In this document: piece by piece, positions 53,929 to 63,769 of the stretch
Position numbering within the stretch: position 1 is the first letter of the stretch
Layout of the letters: each line of letters opens with the position of its first letter
Assembly: GCF_047276495.1 (NCBI RefSeq)
Contig: NZ_CP178543.1
Coordinates: forward strand, 3,534,001 to 3,598,000
DNA length: 64,000 nt
Direction of reading: 5' to 3'
Origin: Capilliphycus salinus
GTDB lineage: Bacteria; Cyanobacteriota; Cyanobacteriia; Cyanobacteriales; Microcoleaceae
Position numbers and translations under genes: made by a program
Notes under the pieces: generated by a model
Databases searched by the model: none
Told to the model about the DNA's origin: nothing
Seen by the model: only the letters and a program-made list of their open reading frames with translations

Positions 53929-54402
53929 TTGAGCCTGTTTCCGTCCACCTTCGACTTTGCGATCGCCGCCCTCAACGCCTTTGATTTTCCGCTTCCCAAC
54001 CTCAACGTCAGCGAAACCGAGCGCTCGATAGAACTGCAACTTCCCGAGGAACTCAAACCCCGCTACGATCGCCTTCCCAAAGAAATTCGCCCCGACGAAA
54101 AGACCCTGCTGAGTTTAACCGACAACCCCCGGGAGATCATGGCGGCGATGGTCGAAGCCCGCCGTCAGGACGACCGCTGGCCCGTCAAACAGTACCTCTG
54201 GGAATTCCATCCCCTGGTAGAATGGTTGGGCGATCGCTGTTTGTTCCACTTCGGATGCCACCAGGCTCCGATGGTTCAACTCGCGGAGGGAATGGCACCG
54301 GGAGAGGCTATATTTATCTGTTTCGGAAGCTTTCCCAACCGCAGGGGTGCGACGGTGTTGAACCGGTGGGTGTCGGTTATTTTTAATAAAAACTTATTAT
54401 AA
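53929..54402 (+). pseudogene. Fragment of a large helicase-like protein
   Basis: 157 codons from a weak TTG. The text LPEELKPRYDRLPKEIRPDE, then WPVKQYLWEFHPLVEWLGDR and HQAPMVQL, GEAIFICFGSFPNRRG looks like the middle of large SNF2/RapA-type helicases, after the motor motifs, as far as I can recall. The motor motifs themselves are absent on both sides. It is a truncated remnant, and the family assignment is tentative. Confidence 0.4.
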
Positions 54403-54514
54403 TACTTTTGTCCTAACCATAGCGCGTAGTGCTAAATTGCATAACTTCCACCCGGTTGCAAATAGAGGAGAGTGAACAGCAATAATTCATTCTCATACGG
54501 GGGAACTCTGCACT

Positions 54515-54673
54515 ATGGTTTTGACACCTGACTCATCTGGATTACGTTTGATTGGTGATGCTAGTTCTGAAGATGTTTTCATCACCTCTCAGCAAGCGAC
54601 AGATTTTCCGGAAGGTATTTTTATGCTAGAAGGAGATGATACTGTTACGGTTCTTCGGTACTTATTATGCTAA
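54515..54673 (+). pseudogene. N-terminal stub of an RTX protein
   Basis: 52 codons from ATG (MVLTPDSSGLRLIGDASSED ... FMLEGDDTVTVLRYLLC). EGDDTVTG is how RTX repeat regions usually begin; here the frame ends at once. Probably the 5' remnant of a deleted RTX gene. Confidence 0.45.
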
Positions 54674-54705
54674 ATTATCACTTCAGTGCCAAAATAATAC
54701 AGAAA

Positions 54706-54736
54706 GTAGAGAAATACCCGTTCGATACCTCTCTAC
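54706..54736 (-). terminator. GTAGAGA-type hairpin downstream of the beta-lactamase-RTX gene
   Basis: GTAGAGAAATACCCG and CGATACCTCTCTAC pair around TT with a few mismatches. It lies 13 bp beyond the minus-strand stop, and a T-rich sequence follows in the gene direction. Confidence 0.5.
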
Positions 54737-54748
54737 TTTCACGATTAA

Positions 54749-56776
54749 TTAACCAAATGAAACATCGGGCGTAACTGTGAACAATTCGGGGGTTAATTCA
54801 TCCGCGTTAACACCTTGAAGAACTGCCAAAGTTTCTCCCGTTTCTATCACACTAATCATCGCACCCATATCGCCGTCGGTAATCGAAAGTTCCTCAAAAG
54901 TGAGTTCGCCTTCAACCAAACCAATTAGGTCTTCGGTAATATCAAAGTCGGTAATTGTATCGGTTCCATCCCCATTACCAAAGACAAATAAATCGGAACC
55001 ACTTCCGCCTGAGAAATCATCGCCCGTGAGAGTATCATTACCCGTGACGCCCATAATAGTATCGTTACCGTCATCGCCGAATATTTCGTCATCGCCAGCA
55101 TCGCCGCTAAGGAGGTCATTACCCGCTTTACCGCCAATTTGGTCGTTACCAGCGCCACCAGAAATAACATCATCACCCCCGTTATAACCGCCGGGAGAAC
55201 GGCTATTGAGGTCGCCGCGTAGAGTATCATCCCCATCGCCACCAAAGACGGTATCATTCCCCAAAAGTCCGGCAACGAGGTCGTCACCCGCCAAAGCTTT
55301 AATTGATTCGTTAGTATCAGTTCCGACTAATTCATCATCCCCATCAGTTCCGAAAAAGTCGGATGAATCTAAAATGGTAAATGTTTGGGTTTGAGCATTA
55401 GGATTGACTGAGTATCCTTCCCCAGCTTCCACAGTGAAAGTTACTGTTTCTTCGCCTTCAATTTCTCCATCGTTCGCAACGGGTAAACGAATTTGAGCGT
55501 CGGATTCGGTGATGGTAAAATTAAACTCATCGTAGGCAATAGTATTACCAACGGTAGGAATTATCCCTTCTGTAAATGCGGGAATGATATTCTCGACTAA
55601 GCGTTCATTGGAACGACCGTTGGCTAAATCGACATAGGTAAAATCATCTTCCGATGAATACCAAAGATTAGAATTAAAGCCAAGAGTTCCGCCGCGATGA
55701 CCGATAACCGTACCCAAATCTGGTGTCTCAAAACTCATTATTCCTAAACCATAGGAATATCCCTGCTGGGTATCTACCAGGGTAAACATTTCAGCCCGAG
55801 TTTCTGGAGAAAGTAATTCTTCCCCCTGTAAAGCTTGAATAAATTTAGTCAAATCTTCCGTATTAGAAATAATAGCGCCGCTCGTCCATGACCAAGAAAG
55901 ATTCGCAACAGAAATATTATCTAATGTACCATCTAGATCGAAATCTATATAACCGCTAACGTAACCGCCAGGTATGTTTTCTTCTTCTGCAAAAAAAGTA
56001 TTTTCTAAATTTAGGGGTTCGAGAATACGCGATCGCATTTCCGCCGCGATATTATTGTCTGTGGCAGCTTCAATCACCATTCCTGCCAAAATATAGTTAG
56101 TATTGGAATATTGCCAAGATTCTCCGGGTTCAAAGAACGGTTCTGAATCTTTGATGAATTCAACGATTTGTTCGGGTTGCCAGTCTTGTAAAAAGATATC
56201 GGGGTTGCTGAAGGCTTGCCGAATTAAAATTGCATCGTATTCGGCAATACCACTGGTATGATTGAGTAATTGTCGAATGGTTATTTTATCGGAATTGGGA
56301 AGATTTGCTGTTACTTCTTATGGAAGCCAATCTGTAAGCGTATCTTCAAGAGTTACTATTTCGGCTTCGACTAACTTTAAGACGGTGGCTGCGGTAAAAG
56401 TCTTTGTAATACTACCAATTTGAAAGCGATCGCTTGTGGTTAATGGAATATTATTTTCTAGATTGGCAACTCCACTCGCCTCAGACCAGTTTCCCAAAGG
56501 AGTGGTAATTGCTATTGTTGCTCCGGGAATTTGTTCGGTAACTTTTTCGGCTAAAGCGGTTTCTAATTGTGATACAATCTGATTATTAAGATTGAGTTCA
56601 CCGCCTTGGATTTGAATATTATTGAGATTAAACTCCGATAAATCTGGGCTACTAACGATTACAGTTGTTCCCGATGCGGTTGGTGCGGGATTCAGGCTAA
56701 AGTTGTGTAAGGAAACGGTTTCTTCTGATTCGATGATAAATTGGGGTGAGGTGGTGAAGCTGACTGTTGAAATCAT
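54749..56776 (-). pseudogene. Beta-lactamase-like serine hydrolase with RTX tail, one in-frame TAA
   Basis: A single frame of 676 codons interrupted only by TAA at 56318-56320. The N-terminal part has a short Calx-beta-like segment, then SERF/class C-type motifs: S-x-x-K in GSITKTFTA, and after the stop Y-S-N in WQYSNTNYILAGM and HRGGTLGFNS (the H-x-G equivalent of K-T-G). RTX repeats follow (DDTVFGGDGDDTLRGDL), with the shared C-terminal export-type domain. Without the stop it would be a secreted esterase or peptidase of the beta-lactamase family. Translation from the internal ATG (56089) would lack the nucleophile serine. Confidence 0.8.
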
Positions 56777-56812
56777 CCTTTTTGGGTAATAAAATGATTT
56801 TTGATTATTGAT

Positions 56813-56843
56813 GTAGAGACATACCCGTTCGGTACATCTCTAC
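56813..56843 (-). terminator. GTAGAGA-type hairpin downstream of the propeller-RTX gene
   Basis: GTAGAGACATACCC and GGTACATCTCTAC pair around GTTC using G-U pairs. It stands between two minus-strand RTX genes, 18 bp past the stop of the upstream one, so it is a likely terminator. Confidence 0.55.
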
Positions 56844-56860
56844 TCTACTTTCACGATTAA

Positions 56861-59140
56861 TTAACCGAAGGAAACATCAGGCGTAACTGCGAACAATTCG
56901 GGGGTTAATTCATCAGAATCAATACCTTGAAGAATTGCCAAAGTTTCTCCCGTTTCTATCACACTAATTGTTGCGCCCATATCAGAAGATGCGATCGCAA
57001 TTTCATCAAAAGTGAGTTCACCTTCGACCAAACCGATCAGGTCTTCAGTAATATCAAAGTCGGTAATTGTATCCGTTCCATCCCCATTCCCAAATACAAA
57101 TAGGTCTGAACCGCTACCGCCAGAGAAATCATCTCCCGTGAGAGTATCATTTCCGGTAACACCCATAATAGTGTCATTACCTGCATCACCCCAAATTTCA
57201 TCATCGCCAGCGTCACCGCTAAGGAGGTCATTACCCGCCTTACCGCCAATTTGGTCGTTACCAGCGCCGCCAGAAATAACGTCATCACCGCCAACCGTAC
57301 CGCCAGGAGAACGGCTGTTGAGGTCGCCTCGCAGGACATCATCACCACCGTTACCGAACAGGGTATCATCTCCTAAGACTCCAGCAACGAGGTCATCTCC
57401 TGCATTCCCTTCGAGGATTTCGCTGTCATCAGTACCGATAACTTCGATAGGGCTACCATCGGGAACTTCTGCTTCATCAAAGACAATAGACTCAATAAAG
57501 AGATCGGGAGGTACAATTGCTGTAATATTAGACGTTTCAAAGCTATCAACAATATCATCGACATCTGTAGACGCAAAAGGCTCCTCGAATTCCAGTACAA
57601 AATTGAAAACATCACCAAATGTCAGGCTATTTTCTTCTGCATTAACTTCAATAGGCAAGACTCCTGTAGTATCAGTATTTCTCGTTCCATTTAGGTCGAG
57701 GAACAAAATTTCATCGCCGTCAATTAAAACATCCCCAACGGGATTATCAGGATCAACGGCTAAGGCAATATCAAACAGACGTGCGGTATCTGGTACATCT
57801 GTAGCCGAAGCAGTGATGTCATAGACTACATTTGCTAAACCCGTTTCTTCAAAACCGAGTAACTGATTAACTTCTCCTAGCTCTAGAATGGGTTCATTGC
57901 CCGCAGTAGTAACGGCTGCGTAGTAAGTTCCATTTTCGGGAACTAAATAGTTCAACACTCTCGAAGCTAAACTATCAGACTTATCTTCAGAAAAAGCCAG
58001 AACGTCTCCTGCTTCGTTGTAGAGATAAAGTTGTGTATCGTCGCTGGTGTAGGCAATTCCAGGTAGGATTTCGGTAACATCAATATCGATACTGAGCAAT
58101 TCCCCTGCTTTGGCATCGATAGCATAAACATCATTACTGGTACTAACTGCACCTGAAGCGGTCGCCTCGCCACCAGAAATATCTAACTCGGTGACATCAT
58201 CAAAAGGATCATTATCGGGAGTTGCGGTTGGCGGCGCTTCGTCAGTTAGCAATACAATTTGACTGTTCAGAGAATTACCAGCGTCAACAGTAAATAGTAA
58301 ATCTCCTGTGACTGGATCGACTGCGAGTCCATATACAGAACCAGAGGGAAAATCTTCTAGGAAAGTTCTTTCTGTTTCTAGGATAGGATTTCCCAGTTCA
58401 TCAACCTCAAAGGCAGTAATGCTACTGGTTGAATATTCTACAACTAGCACGCTGTCGGCAGTAAAATTCGGGTAGCTTTCATCTACATAAGCAATGCCTT
58501 CTAAGCCTGTAAAAGTACCATCAGCAGGAGTCAAGTCAACGCTTCCTTCGAGGGTAATATCGTAAGTTCCATCATCATTAGGAATTAGCAGGGCATCATA
58601 GAAATTGCTGGTCTCAAAAGATGTAATCTTTAGCCTTCCCTCACCAGAAATTCCCTCAGGAACAATGGTTAAACCTCCTGTAGATGGAGGGTCAACACCC
58701 AAAGCCGTCAGGTCGATAAATTCATCGGGAGCGGTACTTCCGGGTAGGATCTGACCGATGCTGTTATCAGGCCAGGTAGAATAGAGTAAAGTGCCGTTGG
58801 GAGCTACAACTAAACCACCATCGAGTCCACCCACGTCAGCTTCGGGATCGGAATTAAGGATACCAATACCGGGTGCCTCAGCAAAAAAAGTTGCTGGGCC
58901 TGCATAACCTGTAATACTATTGGTGACTGGATCGCGCAACAAATCTACTTCATAAATAGTTGCTTCGGGAGTAAAGGGATCTCCCGTAACCAACAAAGTA
59001 TCTGAATCCAAAAAAGCTATTCCACCGTAGCCACTGGGAATATTCTCCCCAGTCTCTAGAGAAATTTGACCCAGACTTTGAGATGAATAAAAATCGCTAA
59101 ACTCGTCAGCTACTGGCGTTATATTTATCGTATCACTCAT
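56861..59140 (-). CDS. Secreted beta-propeller / PPC-domain RTX protein
   Basis: 759 residues with GAGGAG before the ATG. Residues 1-300 form a propeller-like domain (GGIAFLDSDTLLVTGDP, VYGLAVDPVTGDLLFTVDAG). Residues 335-440 form a pre-peptidase C-terminal-like domain (DVYAIDAKAGELLSIDIDVT, YLVPENGTYYAAVTTAG). RTX repeats from about 585 (GNAGDDLVAGVLGDDTLFGN) and the C-terminal domain shared with both neighbours follow. There is no N-terminal signal, consistent with type I export. No catalytic motif is visible; the role may be adhesion or binding. Confidence 0.8.
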   Translation of the reverse strand: MSDTINITPVADEFSDFYSSQSLGQISLETGENIPSGYGGIAFLDSDTLLVTGDPFTPEATIYEVDLLRDPVTNSITGYAGPATFFAEAPGIGILNSDPEADVGGLDGGLVVAPNGTLLYSTWPDNSIGQILPGSTAPDEFIDLTALGVDPPSTGGLTIVPEGISGEGRLKITSFETSNFYDALLIPNDDGTYDITLEGSVDLTPADGTFTGLEGIAYVDESYPNFTADSVLVVEYSTSSITAFEVDELGNPILETERTFLEDFPSGSVYGLAVDPVTGDLLFTVDAGNSLNSQIVLLTDEAPPTATPDNDPFDDVTELDISGGEATASGAVSTSNDVYAIDAKAGELLSIDIDVTEILPGIAYTSDDTQLYLYNEAGDVLAFSEDKSDSLASRVLNYLVPENGTYYAAVTTAGNEPILELGEVNQLLGFEETGLANVVYDITASATDVPDTARLFDIALAVDPDNPVGDVLIDGDEILFLDLNGTRNTDTTGVLPIEVNAEENSLTFGDVFNFVLEFEEPFASTDVDDIVDSFETSNITAIVPPDLFIESIVFDEAEVPDGSPIEVIGTDDSEILEGNAGDDLVAGVLGDDTLFGNGGDDVLRGDLNSRSPGGTVGGDDVISGGAGNDQIGGKAGNDLLSGDAGDDEIWGDAGNDTIMGVTGNDTLTGDDFSGGSGSDLFVFGNGDGTDTITDFDITEDLIGLVEGELTFDEIAIASSDMGATISVIETGETLAILQGIDSDELTPELFAVTPDVSFG

Positions 59141-59205
59141 GGAAATTATACTCCTCGTGGCGTTGTTTGAGATTGAGAATTTCTCGCAATTGAATGGTTA
59201 TTACC

Positions 59206-59254
59206 TTAGCACTATTAACAAGTATTATCAACAATTTTATAAAGATTTTTTTTG
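59206..59254 (-). promoter_or_regulatory. Upstream element shared with the 1335-residue RTX gene
   Basis: TTAGCACTATTAACAAGTAT, then TATCAACAATTTTATAAAGA and a T-run. A closely similar stretch lies upstream of the gene starting at 63769 (63844-63891), at a comparable distance. This suggests a common promoter or leader. Confidence 0.5.
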
Positions 59255-59397
59255 ATAAAAATTTCCATCATATTAGCCCAAGATTTTATTCAAAAAACTT
59301 GGTTAATAGCTCGATAAATATAGCTTTAAAAAAATATTAAGTTAATTTATTTCATGTTTTATCCTCTCAATATTTTGACAAAAAAGTAGAGAACTTT

Positions 59398-59480
59398 TGA
59401 CCTCTCCCCCTTCCCCTATCCACCTCACCGCAGCGCCCTCTCCTACCTCTCCCCCCTCTCCTACCTCACCGCAGCGCCCT
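59398..59480. repeat. Tandem CT-rich duplication
   Basis: CCTCACCGCAGCGCCCTCTC followed by CTAC occurs twice within 65 bp, embedded in CCTCTCCCCC sequence. No gene. Confidence 0.55.
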
Positions 59481-59499
59481 CTCCTACAAGGAGAGGGGG

Positions 59500-59757
59500 A
59501 AAATCGTGTCCCGTCGGGGACTATTTATTAGTTGGAGAGGGAAAAGGTGTCCCGTCGGGGACTATTTATTAGTTGGAGAGGGGAAAGGTGTCCCGTCGGG
59601 GACTATTTATTAATCGAGAGGGGGCGATTGTATCTCCCCCAACCCCCCTTTTTAAGGGGGGATCAAGGGGGGATCGGGGAGATTATAGAGAAGTGGAGAG
59701 GGAAAAGGTGTCCCGTCGGGGACTATTTATTAATCGAGAGGGGTGTATTTTGAGGGG
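59500..59757. repeat. Four copies of a 41-bp hairpin unit
   Basis: GTGTCCCGTCGGGGACTATT, then TATTARTTGGAGAGGG, occurs at about 59506, 59547, 59588 and 59709. Each holds the hairpin GTCCC-GTCG-GGGAC. The first three are tandem (period 41 bp). The fourth is separated by a C-rich stretch with CCCCCTTTTTAAGGGGGG-like symmetry. They stand between two minus-strand RTX genes and could stall transcription. Confidence 0.8.
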
Positions 59758-59761
59758 TTAA

Positions 59762-62700
59762 TTAACCGAAGGAAACATCAGGCGTAACTGCGAACAATTC
59801 GGGGGTTAATTCCTCAGAATCAACACCTTGAAGAATTGCCAAAGTTTCTCCCGTTTCTATCACACTAATCATCGCACCCATATCAGAGGATGCGATCGCA
59901 ATTTCATCAAAAGTGAGTTCGCCTTCGACCAAACCGATCAGGTCTTCGGTAATATCAAAGTCGGTAATTGTATCGGTTCCATCCCCATTACCAAACACAA
60001 ACAAATCGGAACCGCTACCGCCAGAGAAATCATCGCCAGTAAGAGTATCGTTTCCGGTAACACCCATAATAGTGTCATTACCTGCATCACCCCAAATTTC
60101 ATCATCGCCAGCGTCACCGCTAAGGAGGTCATTACCCGCCTTACCGCCAATTTGGTCGTTACCAGCGCCGCCAGAAATAACGTCATCACCGCCAACCGTA
60201 CCGCCAGGAGAACGGCTGTTGAGATCACCTCGCAGGACATCATCCCCATCGCCACCAAAGACGGTATCATCGCCCAAACCGCCAGCAGCAATATCATCGC
60301 CAGCCAAAGCGTCAATTGATTCGTTAGTATCAGTACCGACTAACTCATCGGTTCCATCAGTTCCGAGAATGTCTATAGGGCGATCGCCTGTTAGACTAAC
60401 GTTAAGGTCGTATTCCCCGACATAAACACCAATTTCTGGGAAAATCCAACCGCTACCACTTCCGGCAACATTAGGGTCGTAGTTGTTATTTCCTAACTGG
60501 CTGACCCCCACATAATAAGTTCCCGCTTCTTCTGCGGTAAACTCCAGATAGGGGTCGCGGCTAAATTCCTCATCGGGCGCTGCTGCATTATTAACGCTGG
60601 CTAACTCGTTACCGTCTGCATCAAATAACCGCAGTTCAGAATCTAAGCGTAAGTCAACGCCCTCATACTGTGACAGGTTTAGTACGCCAACCGCATCAAC
60701 ATCAATCTCGACCGTATCTCCAGCATTGAGTTCAAAGGAGTAGAAATCTACGTCTTCGCTGGGATCGTTGAACAGAGAAAAGGGTCCCGGTTGTTCGGGT
60801 TCTACAGTGAAAAGACCGCCCCGAATTGTAGCATTGGGGTTGGCTGAACTGAGATTAATATCGAGTGCCTGCTCGATGGTATCATTGGCATCAAGCTCTG
60901 CTGTAAGAGGAACTTGGTCTGGATTGTCAACCAGCGTCAGTGTTGCTTCATTGGTCTCTGGATTAATTGTAGAATCCGTACTGTCTACTAAAGCAAAGGT
61001 TGCCGTTTCTAATCCTTCTGCAACGCCCTCTGCGAGTACGGGTAATTCAACCGTAGCAGTAACGTCGGTAATATTGAGGGAGAAACCCGAATCGGTAATC
61101 TCGGTAATTTCGCCTCCCGTTGCGGTTAATGCCTCAACATCAAACTCTGAGAGATTAGGCGCATCCACCGTTACCGTAATACCGTCTTCTGGTGGTTCTG
61201 CTGTCAGATTAAAGGTGAGTACGCCTGTCGGATTTTCTGACTCGACCAAAGTTTCCCCATCGCTACTGATACTGACTTGAACTACGGAGTCTGGAGTGTC
61301 AGCAATGGTGTAAGCCACTTCACTGGCATCTGGGTCAACGGTGTAGTGGGTCGCATCTGCCAGGGAAAAGCTAAAGCCTTGCAGCCCTTCGTCAAAGGGA
61401 TCTTCAAAGGCGGGCAGGGTAATACTGGCCTGTTGTTCGGTAATTTTGAACAGAAAACCCGTGAATACCTCGGTGGGAGAGGGAAAAACACCTCCGTCAA
61501 TCTCGATATTAAAGATATCAAACTGTTGGAGAATGCCCGGTCCGCTACCATCAACTTGTACTAAAACCCCTTCTTCGGGTGGCGGTTCGCTCAGGGTAAA
61601 GGTTAAGGTGGTGGCAGTTTGCTCAGATTCAATTAACTCCGTTTCGCTGATGGTCATTCCCACCTCTGGAATTACCGTCGGTTCGGGTGTTTCGCCGGGT
61701 TCGTAGTAAGTCGCGACAAATTCAGCCGCATCGGGGGCGACGGCATAATCTTCCCCAGGTTCGATAAACCAGGTAACATCTTCGGGTTCATCCACATCGG
61801 GTTCGATCAGATCTGCCCACCCGGGACTTTGGGTGCTAAGACCAATAAAGGTGTAGGGTTCAAAGATTCTTAACTCAAACCCTGTCTCCCGTCCCGTCTC
61901 ATCGTAAATAAACTGTTCGACTTGCGAACCGGGCGTAAAAGGTAAGCCTTGAAAACTTCGGGCGGCAATGTATTGTCGCAGGTAGTTGTCGCTATTAACA
62001 TCAACCACAATTCCTTCCTCTGGAATTTCCCCTTCAACACTAAAGGTCAGAATCAGGGCGGAATTGGTACTCGGCAGCCCTTCACTGAGATAGGGGCTAA
62101 CCAAGTTATCTGTATCAATATCAAAAGTCCCAGTTACATAGTCGAGAGAAACGACGGGTTCACCGGGTTCGGGTTCGTCATAGTTGTTAGGATTCCCTCC
62201 ACCAACACCATCGGTAGCAAATTGGGGTAACTCCAAGACCACATCTGGATTCAAACTAATGGTCAGGTCGTATTCTCCGTGTGAGGGAAAGTCAAACTCG
62301 GGAAAACTGTCGGTATCTCCACTAGCCGGGACAAAAGGATCGTATTTCTCGGTCTCAATTCCGAAAGTCTCCCGTCGGAATTCATTATTGCCACCATTTT
62401 GACCACTTATCCCAAAATAATACGTTCCATCTTCTGGCGCGACGAACTCCACGTAACCGTCATAACTAACAAACAGTTCTCCAAAGCCTTGACCAAGCCA
62501 GCTTCCTAATAACTCTTCTCCCTCTGAATCAAAGATTCGCAGACCTGCAAAAACGCTTGAGACGGGATTTGACTCAAATTCGGAAACGGCTGCGGGAGGT
62601 TCCCCCCGTTGGTTAGAATCAACATCAACGCTAATAATATCCCCTGCTGACAACTCAAAGGAATAAAGATCCACATCCTCGGTCATATCGACGTAGGTAA

Positions 62701-63769
62701 ACGTCCCGTCTTCATTGAGATAGCGATTACCAATGTCAAAATTAATCGAATCCGTCGCTGTAAAAGTAGGATTATCGGCACTCAGTCCGGTTTCAACCGC
62801 AAGGGGAATAATATCATCGCGCTGGTTAAGTGCGTCAGCAGGAACTTCGTCAGCAGTATCAACTAAACTAAATTCGCCACTGCTGAAATTGGAATTGACC
62901 TGATAACCTTCACCTGAAACTAAGGTAAAGCTGGCTGTTTCTAAACCCTCAGTTTCTCCATCTGCTGAAATAGGTAAGTCAACGAGAACGGTAAAATCGG
63001 TTAAGCGAATATCAAACCCATCTTCGCGAACATCAACAATTTCTCCGCCTTCTGAGACATTAATCCCATCTAAATTAAACTCGCTTAAATTCGGCGCACT
63101 GACAGAAACAACTAACCCCTCAGAGGGTATTGTTCCCCCAGTAATATTAAACAAATGGGCCGAGACTGTTCCTTCTTCTTCGACTAAGTAATCAGGCCCC
63201 GTATTCAAACTAACTAAAGGCAACCCGGATGATGGCGGTTCGGGTGTGGGCGGTTCGGGCGGTTCAGATGTAAGTTGACTTTCCTCATCGGCAAACAATA
63301 CCGTTGAAGTTGCCGCATCGGGGTTAATGGTATAATCCCCTAATGTTCCTACATCGCCCAAATCTTCGGGTTCAACTTCGCCCGGCGCCACCAATGAAAA
63401 GTTAGCTTCGACCAACCCATCAAAAGTTTCGGGTAAGAACGTATCGGGTTCAGAATTATCAAATACATTAATGGTAAAGCTACCACTCGTCGCCCCTTCA
63501 TCAATGGTCAAATAAAAGCCCGAATTATCGAAACTCGTTCCCAATAAAGACGGATTAATATTTTCGGCGATGGGGTTAAAGGCAAATCCCGGTAAATCCA
63601 AACGGCTGACAATTTGTTCGACATCGCTATCGATAAAAACTTTCAATCCGCCCTCGGGTGCGGGTTCATCCAGTTCAAAGTTAACCGTCAGGGAGGTATC
63701 TTGGTCTTCAATCAAGGCGTTGAAATCGCCTTCAAAGGTTGTAGAGGTCGAAAAACCTACTTGCACCAT
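59762..63769 (-). CDS. Giant Calx-beta-like RTX exoprotein
   Basis: 1335 residues with AGGAGA before the ATG. At least five Calx-beta-like repeats (pattern EEGxxVxVxxxxLSEF...GGxI..., then EGLETATFxLVxGxxYxVxP and TLVD), two PPC-like domains (EDVDLYSFELSAGDIISVDV and EDVDFYSFELNAGDTVEIDV), a Pro/Glu linker (SEPPEPPTPEPPSS), RTX repeats from about 1150 and the shared C-terminal domain follow. Such proteins are calcium-stabilised surface or matrix fibres. There are no lesions in 4 kb, unlike its neighbours, so it is probably functional. Confidence 0.85.
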   Translation of the reverse strand: MVQVGFSTSTTFEGDFNALIEDQDTSLTVNFELDEPAPEGGLKVFIDSDVEQIVSRLDLPGFAFNPIAENINPSLLGTSFDNSGFYLTIDEGATSGSFTINVFDNSEPDTFLPETFDGLVEANFSLVAPGEVEPEDLGDVGTLGDYTINPDAATSTVLFADEESQLTSEPPEPPTPEPPSSGLPLVSLNTGPDYLVEEEGTVSAHLFNITGGTIPSEGLVVSVSAPNLSEFNLDGINVSEGGEIVDVREDGFDIRLTDFTVLVDLPISADGETEGLETASFTLVSGEGYQVNSNFSSGEFSLVDTADEVPADALNQRDDIIPLAVETGLSADNPTFTATDSINFDIGNRYLNEDGTFTYVDMTEDVDLYSFELSAGDIISVDVDSNQRGEPPAAVSEFESNPVSSVFAGLRIFDSEGEELLGSWLGQGFGELFVSYDGYVEFVAPEDGTYYFGISGQNGGNNEFRRETFGIETEKYDPFVPASGDTDSFPEFDFPSHGEYDLTISLNPDVVLELPQFATDGVGGGNPNNYDEPEPGEPVVSLDYVTGTFDIDTDNLVSPYLSEGLPSTNSALILTFSVEGEIPEEGIVVDVNSDNYLRQYIAARSFQGLPFTPGSQVEQFIYDETGRETGFELRIFEPYTFIGLSTQSPGWADLIEPDVDEPEDVTWFIEPGEDYAVAPDAAEFVATYYEPGETPEPTVIPEVGMTISETELIESEQTATTLTFTLSEPPPEEGVLVQVDGSGPGILQQFDIFNIEIDGGVFPSPTEVFTGFLFKITEQQASITLPAFEDPFDEGLQGFSFSLADATHYTVDPDASEVAYTIADTPDSVVQVSISSDGETLVESENPTGVLTFNLTAEPPEDGITVTVDAPNLSEFDVEALTATGGEITEITDSGFSLNITDVTATVELPVLAEGVAEGLETATFALVDSTDSTINPETNEATLTLVDNPDQVPLTAELDANDTIEQALDINLSSANPNATIRGGLFTVEPEQPGPFSLFNDPSEDVDFYSFELNAGDTVEIDVDAVGVLNLSQYEGVDLRLDSELRLFDADGNELASVNNAAAPDEEFSRDPYLEFTAEEAGTYYVGVSQLGNNNYDPNVAGSGSGWIFPEIGVYVGEYDLNVSLTGDRPIDILGTDGTDELVGTDTNESIDALAGDDIAAGGLGDDTVFGGDGDDVLRGDLNSRSPGGTVGGDDVISGGAGNDQIGGKAGNDLLSGDAGDDEIWGDAGNDTIMGVTGNDTLTGDDFSGGSGSDLFVFGNGDGTDTITDFDITEDLIGLVEGELTFDEIAIASSDMGAMISVIETGETLAILQGVDSEELTPELFAVTPDVSFG

